A stretch of DNA of 64,000 bases from assembly GCA_035606355.1 (NCBI GenBank), contig DATNFO010000030.1, forward strand, positions 1-64,000. The letters are read 5' to 3'. Shown here piece by piece: positions 44,089 through 52,046 of the stretch. Within the stretch, counting starts at the first letter, position 1. Every line of letters starts with the position of its first letter. This DNA comes from Sulfopaludibacter sp035606355 (GTDB lineage: Bacteria > Acidobacteriota > Terriglobia > Bryobacterales > Bryobacteraceae). The notes under the pieces were generated by a model. It searched no databases, had not been told where the DNA came from, and saw only the letters and a program-made list of their open reading frames with translations. The position numbers and the translations under genes were made by a program.

Positions 44089-44474
44089 TTAACGGGCGAC
44101 TCTCTCAGCTGAACTCCGCTTCTTGTTCCCCCGATCCGCGTTGCGAACTCCCTCGGACTTCTCCTCCTCGGATTCATCCTCATCCTCAGATTCATCTTCT
44201 CCTCAGACTCATCCCGCTCATCAGATTCATCCTCCTCCTCCGATTCAGAATCGCCCGAAGCAGCATCGTTGTAGAGCCCGTCGGCAACTTCCGTCAATGT
44301 TTTGTCTGCCGCTTCCTCTTCCTGTAAGGTTTCATTGAGTAGCTCAGCCGCCGCAGCAAGTCCGAGCTTGTCCGCGATAGCCTTCGCGGTTCCATAAGCC
44401 GCTACTTCGTAATGCTCGACACGTTGTGCGGCGCCGATAAGTTGCAGGTCCCTCAGCCGACCGCCGTGCAGCCG
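44089..44474 (-). pseudogene. YciE/DUF892 ferritin-like protein, truncated and frameshifted
   Basis: The minus-strand frame reads LQLIGAAQRVEHYEVAAYGTAKAIADKLG and AELLNETLQEEEAADKTLTEVA. That is the C-terminal two helices of the DUF892 (YciE/YciF) di-iron fold, with the conserved E-H-Y-E metal motif. The front helices are missing upstream of about 44475. After the fold comes an acidic tail of Ser, Glu and Asp repeats. A one-base slip near 44190 moves the acid-rich reading into another frame, which then ends in a Lys/Arg tail with a stop at 44089. DUF892 proteins are stress-linked, often with similar charged tails. Confidence 0.6.
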
Positions 44475-44570
44475 GCCACATAAGCTTCGTGCGGGCCGAA
44501 CGAAGTCGAATGACTCTGCCCGAACCCTATTGCCGCCGCGACGAAGTTCCTGTGGGCGACTGGACGTCTC

Positions 44571-44783
44571 CTAACTCGCCACAGACCGACTCCTCAGACA
44601 ATGGTTTTCGGAATTGTTTGAGCTTCGCAGCGGGAACCGCCAAACCAGCACCACGTCGATCTCTCGCCGCCGAGCGGCTTCCAGTATTCTTGCGTGGGCT
44701 TCTCTTTGCGCTGCCCCGGAGTTCAGTTCGCGAACCTGCAGCGCGATGTCCCAGCCGCGCGTCCCCACTGTAGGATTGTTCAA
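44571..44783 (-). pseudogene. Serine recombinase (resolvase) fragment
   Basis: About 55 codons (TRGWDIALQVRELNSGAAQREAHARILEAARRREIDVVLVWRF) match the middle of the resolvase/invertase catalytic domain, where A-x-x-R-x-x-D-x-V-L/V-V-W/Y-x-x-D-R is standard. The catalytic Ser at the N terminus and the second Arg block (DRxGR) are missing. It is a leftover of a mobile element or an integron-like recombinase gene. Confidence 0.5.
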
Positions 44784-44907
44784 GCTTGCCGATTTAAGAT
44801 CGGGTAACTCCCTTGCGCTTCTCCCGGTTATCGCGCGACGTCGTGCCTCAGTTTTGCCTGTTTAAGCGAGCAGCTTAGTTTCCCGTGCAATCAGCGCTGG
44901 ACTGGCA

Positions 44908-44913
44908 TACAAT
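44908..44913 (+). promoter_or_regulatory. TACAAT -10-like box, possibly leaderless start
   Basis: TACAAT lies only 7 bp upstream of the ATG at 44920 and there is no ribosome site in between. A transcript starting 6-8 bp after this box would begin at or next to the start codon. Confidence 0.3.
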
Positions 44914-44919
44914 GCACCC

Positions 44920-46911
44920 ATGTGTTTCACACGCCTCGCTCTCTGTGCCGCTTTTCTTACCGTGTCGGCGTTCGCCCAAACCCCGGCGAACCAGACGTTC
45001 ACACCTATTCGCGTAAACGCCGGCGGACCTAATTACACCGACCCGCAAGGCAATATATGGAGCGCCGATACAGCCACCGTCGGCTACGCATTCAGCACAA
45101 CGGCCGTGGCAGGGAACACGACTACTCCCACGTTGTACCAGACCTGTCGTTGGGGCAGTGACTTCGGTTACCAGTTCTCTGTGCCGAATGGCAGTTACAC
45201 TGTCACACTGAAATTCGCGGAACCTTCCAGGTACGGACCAGGACAGCGACTGTTCAATGTGTCGCTGAACGGCTCCATGGTTCTTAACAATTTCGACATT
45301 TTTTCAGCGGCCGGGTGGATGGTTGCGATCGACAAGTCGTTTCCGGTCACAGTTACCGATGGACAAATCACACTGCGGTTCACCGCGGGACTGGTAGACG
45401 CTCCGATGATAAATGCCATCGAAGTCATTCCGGGAGTCGGCGTCCCGAATAATGGAGCCAATGGAAGCACCTCAGATATTCGGGTGCATGCCGGTGGTAC
45501 CGCCTTGGTGGATGCTGCGGGAAATTCGTGGTCAGCGGATAACTCCTACAGCGGCGGCAGTCCGTGGATAGTCTCCCAGAACATCGCAAATACTGCTACG
45601 CCGGCTCTCTATCAGTCTTGCCGATACGGTTATACCTTCTCTTATCAGTTCAGCGTGGCAAACGGCCCGTATAATGTCGTTCTGAAATTCGCCGAAGTAT
45701 CTCAGTCGGGCCCCGGCCAGAGGGTATTCAATGTCGCCATCAATGGAGGTACGGTACTGTCCAACTTCGATATCTTTGCGGCCGCGGGAGGGGCGCTGAT
45801 CGCGATTGACCGATCATTCCCGGTGACGGTCACAAACGGGCAGATTACCATTCAGTTTTCCTCTGGGCCGGCGAATTCGCCCATGATTAACGCGATTGAT
45901 ATTCAACCGTTGGGCTGCACTGGCACCAGCTTGGCTCAGGCGCCAAGCTCCTTCACAATTGTTGGCGTGCCGGACATTCACTACGACGACTTGGGTGGAA
46001 ATCCAGTACCAGCGAACCAAGCCGCCTGGGCTACCGCTAAAGCTTGGATATTGGCCCATAAAGAATCGTGGAATATTCACGGCGTAATGGGGCTGGGAGA
46101 TGAGGTCGCCGACGTTTCTACAGGCTCATCCGCTGATTGGATGCACGTGGCGAATGACTACAGCGATTTCGTGGTAGCTGGGATCCCGACTACATCCGCA
46201 CCCGGAAACCATGATGTCAGCTATGGGGCCGGTGCGAGTAATTGGAACGCATTCTTTGCCACGGTCATATCCCGGTGGGCGTTGACTCAGGCGTTTGGCG
46301 GAAACTTCCTTGGGGGCTTGGCATCCTATCATCCGCAACTCGTCAATCAGTATCAGCGTGTCGACGTCCCGACAAGTGTTGGCATAGTAAAGATGGGTCT
46401 TGGAAGCTTGGAGTTGTTCGCCAGCGCTGCCGACATTGCCACGATTCGGAGCTATATGGACGCTGATACAGACCGGCAGTTCGTCCTTGGACAGCATATG
46501 TTCCTGGCCGAAGTAGCAGGCGACGACCAAAGCCATCCCTGCAGATTTGGAGAGGCGGACTGCGAGGTCTCTAACGTCGCAGGATTGCTGGACGGCGCTG
46601 GCATATGGGCCAATCTGAAAGACAACCCTCGCATCATCCTAATGATGAATGGCCATTCGCACAATGACGCTCAGAACGGGATTCACAGTGGCCACATGAC
46701 TGACAGTTTCGGAAACACCGTTCGGGCAGTATCGACCCGTCATGTTGGTTCCTTGGGCTACGGAACCCTGTTGCTGCTGAAGTTTCGCACCGACAACAAC
46801 ACCGTCGAGGTTTATAGTTGGAGAACGGCCTCGGACACTGCCGACCCGGCATTCTTCGGCACTCCCAAAATCTATCCTTGGACTCCGTCTCCAAGCTGTA
46901 GCGGGAACTAA
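44920..46911 (+). CDS. Secreted metallophosphatase with two malectin-like domains
   Basis: 663 aa. Signal peptide 1-19 (LTVSAFA). Two tandem malectin-like carbohydrate-binding domains at about 27-170 and 186-325: both start with I-R-V-x-A-G-G and contain GNxWSAD, YQxCRxG, Y-x-V-x-L-K-F-A-E, GQRxFNVxxNG and NFDIFxAAG, so they are recent duplicates. A calcineurin-like phosphoesterase domain follows at about 340-640 with PDIHYDD, GLGDEVAD (usually GDxV), GNHDVS and NGHSHND metal motifs. It probably acts outside the cell on a phosphorylated, sugar-linked substrate. No operon partner. Confidence 0.85.
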   Translation: MCFTRLALCAAFLTVSAFAQTPANQTFTPIRVNAGGPNYTDPQGNIWSADTATVGYAFSTTAVAGNTTTPTLYQTCRWGSDFGYQFSVPNGSYTVTLKFAEPSRYGPGQRLFNVSLNGSMVLNNFDIFSAAGWMVAIDKSFPVTVTDGQITLRFTAGLVDAPMINAIEVIPGVGVPNNGANGSTSDIRVHAGGTALVDAAGNSWSADNSYSGGSPWIVSQNIANTATPALYQSCRYGYTFSYQFSVANGPYNVVLKFAEVSQSGPGQRVFNVAINGGTVLSNFDIFAAAGGALIAIDRSFPVTVTNGQITIQFSSGPANSPMINAIDIQPLGCTGTSLAQAPSSFTIVGVPDIHYDDLGGNPVPANQAAWATAKAWILAHKESWNIHGVMGLGDEVADVSTGSSADWMHVANDYSDFVVAGIPTTSAPGNHDVSYGAGASNWNAFFATVISRWALTQAFGGNFLGGLASYHPQLVNQYQRVDVPTSVGIVKMGLGSLELFASAADIATIRSYMDADTDRQFVLGQHMFLAEVAGDDQSHPCRFGEADCEVSNVAGLLDGAGIWANLKDNPRIILMMNGHSHNDAQNGIHSGHMTDSFGNTVRAVSTRHVGSLGYGTLLLLKFRTDNNTVEVYSWRTASDTADPAFFGTPKIYPWTPSPSCSGN

Positions 46912-47386
46912 ATCCGGACCGCTCTGAAGAGGCACTCGTGCCTGATTGCGTTCGAGTTCCACGACATCTGGCCCGGGCGCGATGTCCGCGGCCAACTTTC
47001 ACATCCGAACGGCAGCCTAAAGATCATGGAAGCTCGCGAACACTCTGCTCTATATGCTTGCCGCGCTTTTCAGGTGGACCCAGGATTGGGACTGGCGCGG
47101 TGTTCTTGTTGCCCGCATTTATCCCCCTCACGATACGATTCGTGGCAATGCGCCGTGCATCATCAGTAACGAGTTCGCTCTGTCCTTGCGGATCGGGGTT
47201 GTCGTTCAAGACGTGTTTCCTGTCCTATGCTGAAGCCTTGACCGCGAGCGAAACTTTTAAAAAACAATCACGTGAGCGCTCTCCACGTAACACTTCGGAT
47301 GGGCAGCTTTTCTTTCCTTCAGTTTTCGGCGGACATCAGCGATCTCAAAACGGAGGCCAGTACGGTTGTGGAGTACTTTGGACCGC
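46912..47386. other. Gene-free stretch with a SEC-C-like motif
   Basis: The only notable item is CPCGSGLSFKTC at 47181-47216 (plus frame). It matches the SEC-C zinc motif CPCGSGxxxKxC, but the flanking frame shows no domain and no start. It is likely a remnant. Confidence 0.3.
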
Positions 47387-47797
47387 CTACCGGTCTTTTT
47401 CCAGCGTCATGTTCCGAAGAAGGGTGCCATCGGTGCGCTTGAGTGTTCCTACCATACGGCTGCCGGTAATCTTGAGTAGCCACACCTGTTGGGGCATCCG
47501 CCACTCCAAGCTGGCTGCGGCCGCATCGTACTGCCACTCGCCAGCACCCATCGTGACCGGCTCGCCGTTAACGATCTTGTTTCCTTGGATCATGACGCGA
47601 TCCGGCCTGTTCGGGACGCGCTTGACGTAGTACACAACGCGCTCGTCGTGGCACCCGGAAAGCCCTGCGGCGCAAACGGAGTCTCCGTGCCAAGTGCCTG
47701 CAGGATCCGATGCTTCCGCAGCGGACAGCCTCTGATTGAGCATGCCCCTGGCACCCAGTATCACGGTGGCGGAAATGCGAACCAAGCGCCAATGCAT
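47387..47797 (-). CDS. Secreted hypothetical protein
   Basis: 136 aa with a probable signal peptide (1-27, ending in SAAEAS). The mature part starts with GTWHGDSVCAAGLSGCHDERVVYYVKRV and contains two Cys in a short loop, then a beta-rich stretch (GAGEWQYDAAAASLEWRMPQQVWLLKITGSRMVGTLKRTDGTLLRNMTL) of lipocalin-like alternation. Similar small secreted proteins occur in other acidobacteria as I recall. The strong strand/turn pattern and low stop density support a real gene. Function unknown. Confidence 0.6.
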   Translation of the reverse strand: MHWRLVRISATVILGARGMLNQRLSAAEASDPAGTWHGDSVCAAGLSGCHDERVVYYVKRVPNRPDRVMIQGNKIVNGEPVTMGAGEWQYDAAAASLEWRMPQQVWLLKITGSRMVGTLKRTDGTLLRNMTLEKDR

Positions 47798-47838
47798 TCA
47801 GGATTGACGTGCGATTGTGATAACCGTTAGATGCCTAG

Positions 47839-48211
47839 GTGGCGTGTTTCGTTCCGGGATCGGGACGCCCGACATGGCGACCTTGCGTGGATGCACCGCC
47901 TCCGTTTTGCGACCTCGGCAAACCGGTGAAGGGCGGGCTGGAAATCCACGGTGCCACCATGGAGCAGTTCTGCCTGTCGGCGTGGCGGGGCTCCTATTTG
48001 GATCGGAACATCATCGATCGAACCGGAATCGCCGGACAGTTCGATTTCGACTTGCGCTGGCCGAATGACGACGTTGAAAAAATACGCACGGCGGATGGCC
48101 GTTTGAACCGCCGCAGGGCGCCGTGGAACGGCTGGGGCTGAAATTGGTGGATGGGATGGGCCTGGCGAATTCATCGTGATCGATTACGCCGAGAGGCCTA
48201 CGGCGAATTGA
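47839..48211 (+). pseudogene. TIGR03435 protein, C-terminal remnant with frameshifts
   Basis: The first frame reads ATMEQFCLSAWRGSYLDRNI then IDRTGIAGQFDFDLRWPNDD, the signature of the TIGR03435 family. After an indel near 48110 a second frame gives VERLGLKLVDG. A third frame then gives EFIVIDYAERPTAN, the family's closing motif (V-x-V-I-D-x-x-E-R-P-x-x-N). The signal peptide and N-terminal half are missing. Second such remnant in the window. Confidence 0.7.
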
Positions 48212-48238
48212 GCAATTAGCGCGTATAGAAGAGCCGAC

Positions 48239-48315
48239 ATTCGGGCCTTCGCTTTCCCTCTGCTGTTAACTGAAGGGTTGCAGGTTCGCAGGTTCGAGTC
48301 CTGTTTGCGGAGGCA
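48239..48315 (+). repeat. tRNA-Asn 3'-half-like repeat, copy B
   Basis: Homologous to copy A at 43884-43951. It has CTGTTAA, GGGTT, T-arm GCAGG-TTCGAGT-CCTGT, then GCGGAGGCA. An 8-bp tandem duplication (GCAGGTTC) splits the T-arm, so no functional tRNA can form. No further gene is supported between here and 48559. Confidence 0.65.
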
Positions 48316-48559
48316 AATGCGCCACACCGACAGCTTCAACCGCGACGCGATCGCGGTGGCACAGTTCTGTTCGGCAGCCCCGTCCGTCAACTGCTTTATG
48401 GATGGAGGCGTGTCGCAGAAGATTCGCCGAGCTTTCGCACCTGCACCCAATTCCGTTCGGTCGAGAGACCATTTAGAATCTGAAGGCCGAAGAATCAATC
48501 CGAGTTTCTTGGCGTCAGGGCTGCGACTTCGTGGCTGCATCCATCAGGATTGAAGCAGT

Positions 48560-51500
48560 TTAGAAGCGGAATTTAGCTACCAGCTCCATGTTGCGGGATC
48601 CGACACTGGTGCCCGAGATTCTGCCGACGTGCCCGGGGCCGATTGCCTTGTCCGGCAGCGAGAACGACGGGTGATTGATGACGTTGCTGGCATTGGCGCT
48701 GAAGTCCAGCTTGAGCCGCTCCGTAAAGGTGAAGATCTTATGGAGCGACGCGTTGACGGAAGTCAAGGGAGGGCCCCAGACGCTGTTTCTGCCCAAATTC
48801 CCGAAGGTTCCGGGAGTGGGAGAGGCAAAGGCGTTCACGTTGAACCAGTGATCGATGGTTTGGCCACCCGGCACGTCCCGCCAATCTCCGACGACGTTGG
48901 GATACCACACGTTGTTCGAAGACAGCGAATAGCTGTTGTTCGTCTGCATGTTGACGGTGAACGGACTCCCGGTTTGCCCGATGAAATCCCCGAACAACGT
49001 CCAGCCACCAATAACTGCATCTAAGGGCCTGCTTTGATTCACGAACTGCCGCCCCTTGCCGAGCGGAAGATCGTAAGAGACGTGCCCCTTGAACATGTGA
49101 CGAACATCGAAGTTGGAATTGCCGTAGTTGGCATCAGGATTGTACGCCCTCTGATAAGGCGTGGCACCCTGCTGCGAGCCCCAGCCGGAAGAGTCCTGGT
49201 TGGTCAGCATATGGGACCAGGTGTAATTGAAGTTGAACGTCAGGCCGATGCGCAAGCGGCGCGTAATTCCGGTTTGGAACGCGTTGTAATTCCCGTAGCC
49301 TTGGGTGGTATTGCTGCTGACCGTCTGGTACGGATAGGGACGGAACTGTGCGTCATTGGGCGACAGCTTGTCCTCAGGAACTTGGTTCAGGTCAGTCACG
49401 TAGTAAATGTGGGACTGATTGCTGCCGACATATCCGAAGTCCACCACCATGCTCTCGCTGATCTGACGTTGGACAGTCAGATTCCAGGACCGGAGGAGAG
49501 GAGACGGCGCGTTGTATTGGTAGGAGCTGACGGACTGCCCGTTGTAGGCGTCGGGAGTGGTCGGCTTGGGGCCGTAGATGGCGTTGATCGCCTTGCCCCG
49601 AGACCCCTGATAGTTGGTATTTCCGTCGGAAGAGAGGATCACCACGGGTGACACGTTGCCGGTAGAATCGGCCTCATTGCCTTGGCTGAGTGTCGCCTGC
49701 CCCAACCCGCCGCCATAGCTGTCCACATTCCACGGGAAGGTGTACATGCCAAAACCGCCCCGGATCGTGGTCTTCGTGCCCAGCAGGTAAGCAAAACCGA
49801 ATCGCGGCATCCAGTTGTTCCACACCGGCTTCTGAAGGGAATGTCTGCCGTTGGCAGCCGTCGTACCGTACCACATGGCACCCGGTTTGCCGGTGGCCGG
49901 ATTGATCACGTTCGGATCGAAGGAACGCACGTTGTTATTGACGTCGGACCAGCCGGTGTTGCCTTCCCACCGCATGCCGAGGTTGAGGGTGAGTTTCGGC
50001 GTGACTTTGAAATCGTCCTGAACGAAAACGCCCGGATTCTTCAGGCGGCCGCCGTATTCCGGCGAATTGAGGGCGCTCCAATTCTGGACATAACCCAACA
50101 GGAAGTCGGCATACGCAGAACCGCTATTGGAAGCGAGAGCACCGGTATTGCTGCCCGCAGTATAGACGCCGGTAAAGCCGACCGAGGCGCCAACGAGATT
50201 GCCCCAGGCGGTGGAATCGGCCCGGAAGATGAGGGCGCCGGCGCCGAAGTGCAGAAGATGACGGCCTTTGATGAGCGTCACCTGATCGGAAATGTCGAAC
50301 GTGTTCTCCTTATAATTGGTGTTCGAGGGCGAGCCCGGCGCCAAGCCGTAATAGTTGCTGATGCTGACCGCCGGGAAGATGTCTGCCTTCGAGAACTGGA
50401 GCCCCAGCTTCTGCGGGTAACCCTGGCCGATTGTCGCTGGGGTGAAAATGTCATATTCGCCCATGAACCCGATGCGGAATTCGTTGGTGATGTGGGCGTT
50501 GAGGGTCCAGTAATCGGAGAGCTGACCGCTCATGTTCATGACATCGCCGGGATTCAGGTTAATCGGGGCCACCGGGCTGAAGGGCCTGGCCGGACCGTCG
50601 TTCCACGCTGCCGAACCGGTGATTCGGTTGTTGCTCGTCACGTCGGCATCAAACCGGCCGAAGTATTTCCGCTTGGGGGCGTCGCCCGGGGCGAGGTAAC
50701 TGTAGTTGTTGGTAACAAGACCGCCCGGGTTCAATTGCCCGGATAAATTCGGCGCCGGATAGTACGACTGAATGGCCTTCGCTACGGAATCCAGCAATTG
50801 GGTGGGGATCTGATTATTAGGAAACACCTGGCGAGTGACCACCCCGGTAACAGGATCGACCGTTTGCGTGGTCGGATCGTAAATCGGATTCATTCCCGCG
50901 AAATTGCCCTGCCGCATGGCCAGCGTCGGCACGGTAAGGAAGCTGACCGCGGGAGTGGTGTGGTTGATGGTGTTTTCGATGGCGAAGAGGAAGAACACTT
51001 TGTTCTTGATCACGGGTCCGCCGATGGTCCCGCCAAAGTCATTGACGTGCTGCGGGGTCTTGAAGGAGACGCCGTTGAACCCGAAGGGCGCGGCATTCAG
51101 GGCCGTGTTTTTGAAATAGTCGAACGCCACACCGTGAAACTGGTTGGTGCCCCCTTTGGAGATCTGGTTGTAGACAATTCCGCCGCCTCCGTACTGCGCC
51201 GTAAAGGCCGAATCGCTCATCTTCACTTCCGCTACCGTATCGAAGATCGGGGTGTTGATCACGTTGTTGCTCATCGGTGAACTGGTAGAGGCGCCGTCCA
51301 GCAGGGCATTGGAGAACGGCATACTGCCGTTCACCGACACGCCACCCATACCCGCGTTGGCGTTGTTGGTGCCGTTACCGCGCGTCCCCGGCAGGTAGGT
51401 GAGGAACGACTGCCAGTCCGGAGTAGTACCAGTTTGCGGCAGGTTCTTCAGGGTCTCCTGCGACACGGTCTGAGAGATTTCAGCGGTGGTGGTTTCGAGC

Positions 51501-51883
51501 AGCGGCGCGGCGGCTTCAATGATCACTTGCTGCGTCGCCTGGCCGACGCTCAATTCGACGTTCATTCCGGTGACGCCAGTAGTGAGCGTGAAAGGCCCAC
51601 GCTGCATTGTGCTGAATCCCTCTTTCTTGAACGTGATCAGGTAACGATCGGTAGGCACGAGGGGTCCGGTATCGTAAACTCCGGACTCGTTGGTGAGGAC
51701 TGCGCGCTCGGTGTTTTTATCGATGTCTTTGATACTGACGGCGACCGCGGGCACGACCGCTCCTGTCGGATCGGTAACGGTCCCGGTAACGTCGGCTGAA
51801 TTCGTGGCTTGGCCCCACGCAAGCGATGCGCACATAAGGCCAGTGAACAGAACGAGCCCTTTACACAGAGATAATCTCTTCAT
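48560..51883 (-). CDS. TonB-dependent receptor, Oar-like with carboxypeptidase-regulatory domain
   Basis: 1107 aa from the ATG at 51883, chosen over the longer frame because GGGGAGGGG lies just upstream and a signal peptide begins there (LVLFTGLMCASLAWG). Residues about 25-105 are the carboxypeptidase-regulatory-like sandwich (DVTGTVTDPTGAVVPAVAVSI). The plug region includes LKNLPQTGTTPDWQSFLTYLPG and a GGVSVNGS stretch, then the barrel with Gly-rich loops and terminal strand MELVAKFRF. It differs from the receptor at 10.6-13.9 kb, with a longer plug and different barrel, so it is not a recent duplicate. It is a single-gene unit with its own promoter. Confidence 0.93.
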   Translation of the reverse strand: MKRLSLCKGLVLFTGLMCASLAWGQATNSADVTGTVTDPTGAVVPAVAVSIKDIDKNTERAVLTNESGVYDTGPLVPTDRYLITFKKEGFSTMQRGPFTLTTGVTGMNVELSVGQATQQVIIEAAAPLLETTTAEISQTVSQETLKNLPQTGTTPDWQSFLTYLPGTRGNGTNNANAGMGGVSVNGSMPFSNALLDGASTSSPMSNNVINTPIFDTVAEVKMSDSAFTAQYGGGGIVYNQISKGGTNQFHGVAFDYFKNTALNAAPFGFNGVSFKTPQHVNDFGGTIGGPVIKNKVFFLFAIENTINHTTPAVSFLTVPTLAMRQGNFAGMNPIYDPTTQTVDPVTGVVTRQVFPNNQIPTQLLDSVAKAIQSYYPAPNLSGQLNPGGLVTNNYSYLAPGDAPKRKYFGRFDADVTSNNRITGSAAWNDGPARPFSPVAPINLNPGDVMNMSGQLSDYWTLNAHITNEFRIGFMGEYDIFTPATIGQGYPQKLGLQFSKADIFPAVSISNYYGLAPGSPSNTNYKENTFDISDQVTLIKGRHLLHFGAGALIFRADSTAWGNLVGASVGFTGVYTAGSNTGALASNSGSAYADFLLGYVQNWSALNSPEYGGRLKNPGVFVQDDFKVTPKLTLNLGMRWEGNTGWSDVNNNVRSFDPNVINPATGKPGAMWYGTTAANGRHSLQKPVWNNWMPRFGFAYLLGTKTTIRGGFGMYTFPWNVDSYGGGLGQATLSQGNEADSTGNVSPVVILSSDGNTNYQGSRGKAINAIYGPKPTTPDAYNGQSVSSYQYNAPSPLLRSWNLTVQRQISESMVVDFGYVGSNQSHIYYVTDLNQVPEDKLSPNDAQFRPYPYQTVSSNTTQGYGNYNAFQTGITRRLRIGLTFNFNYTWSHMLTNQDSSGWGSQQGATPYQRAYNPDANYGNSNFDVRHMFKGHVSYDLPLGKGRQFVNQSRPLDAVIGGWTLFGDFIGQTGSPFTVNMQTNNSYSLSSNNVWYPNVVGDWRDVPGGQTIDHWFNVNAFASPTPGTFGNLGRNSVWGPPLTSVNASLHKIFTFTERLKLDFSANASNVINHPSFSLPDKAIGPGHVGRISGTSVGSRNMELVAKFRF

Positions 51884-51907
51884 GGTCCCCTCCCCTAAGC
51901 GCTTGCG

Positions 51908-51936
51908 AGTATATGGAGATTCCAAGTCGAAGTCAA
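51908..51936 (-). promoter_or_regulatory. Sigma-70-type promoter of the second TonB receptor
   Basis: On the minus strand TTGACT (51931-51936), 17-bp spacer, TATACT (51908-51913). Transcription would start about 18 bases before the ATG at 51883, leaving room for the GGGGAGGGG ribosome site. This is the best-matching promoter in the window. Confidence 0.65.
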
Positions 51937-52046
51937 CGGCGCCGCTCAGTCAGAATGTCCTATTAGATGCCAACTAGAAATGCCCTCTGAACGTGGTCAG
52001 CGTGGAGAGGTGATGGACCCAGGAGTCATTCGCCCGACGCGTTATC

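Noticed and set aside
46938..47630. 230-codon plus-strand open frame with CPCGSG
   Set aside because: Only the SEC-C-like hexamer is notable; the rest is unstructured and its 3' half lies opposite a better-supported minus-strand gene.
48239..48315. tRNA-Asn gene
   Set aside because: Only the 3' half is present and the T-arm is split by an 8-bp duplication; the copy at 43884 also lacks a 5' half.
49682..50746. 354-codon plus-strand frame
   Set aside because: Antisense to the second TonB receptor; no domain pattern.
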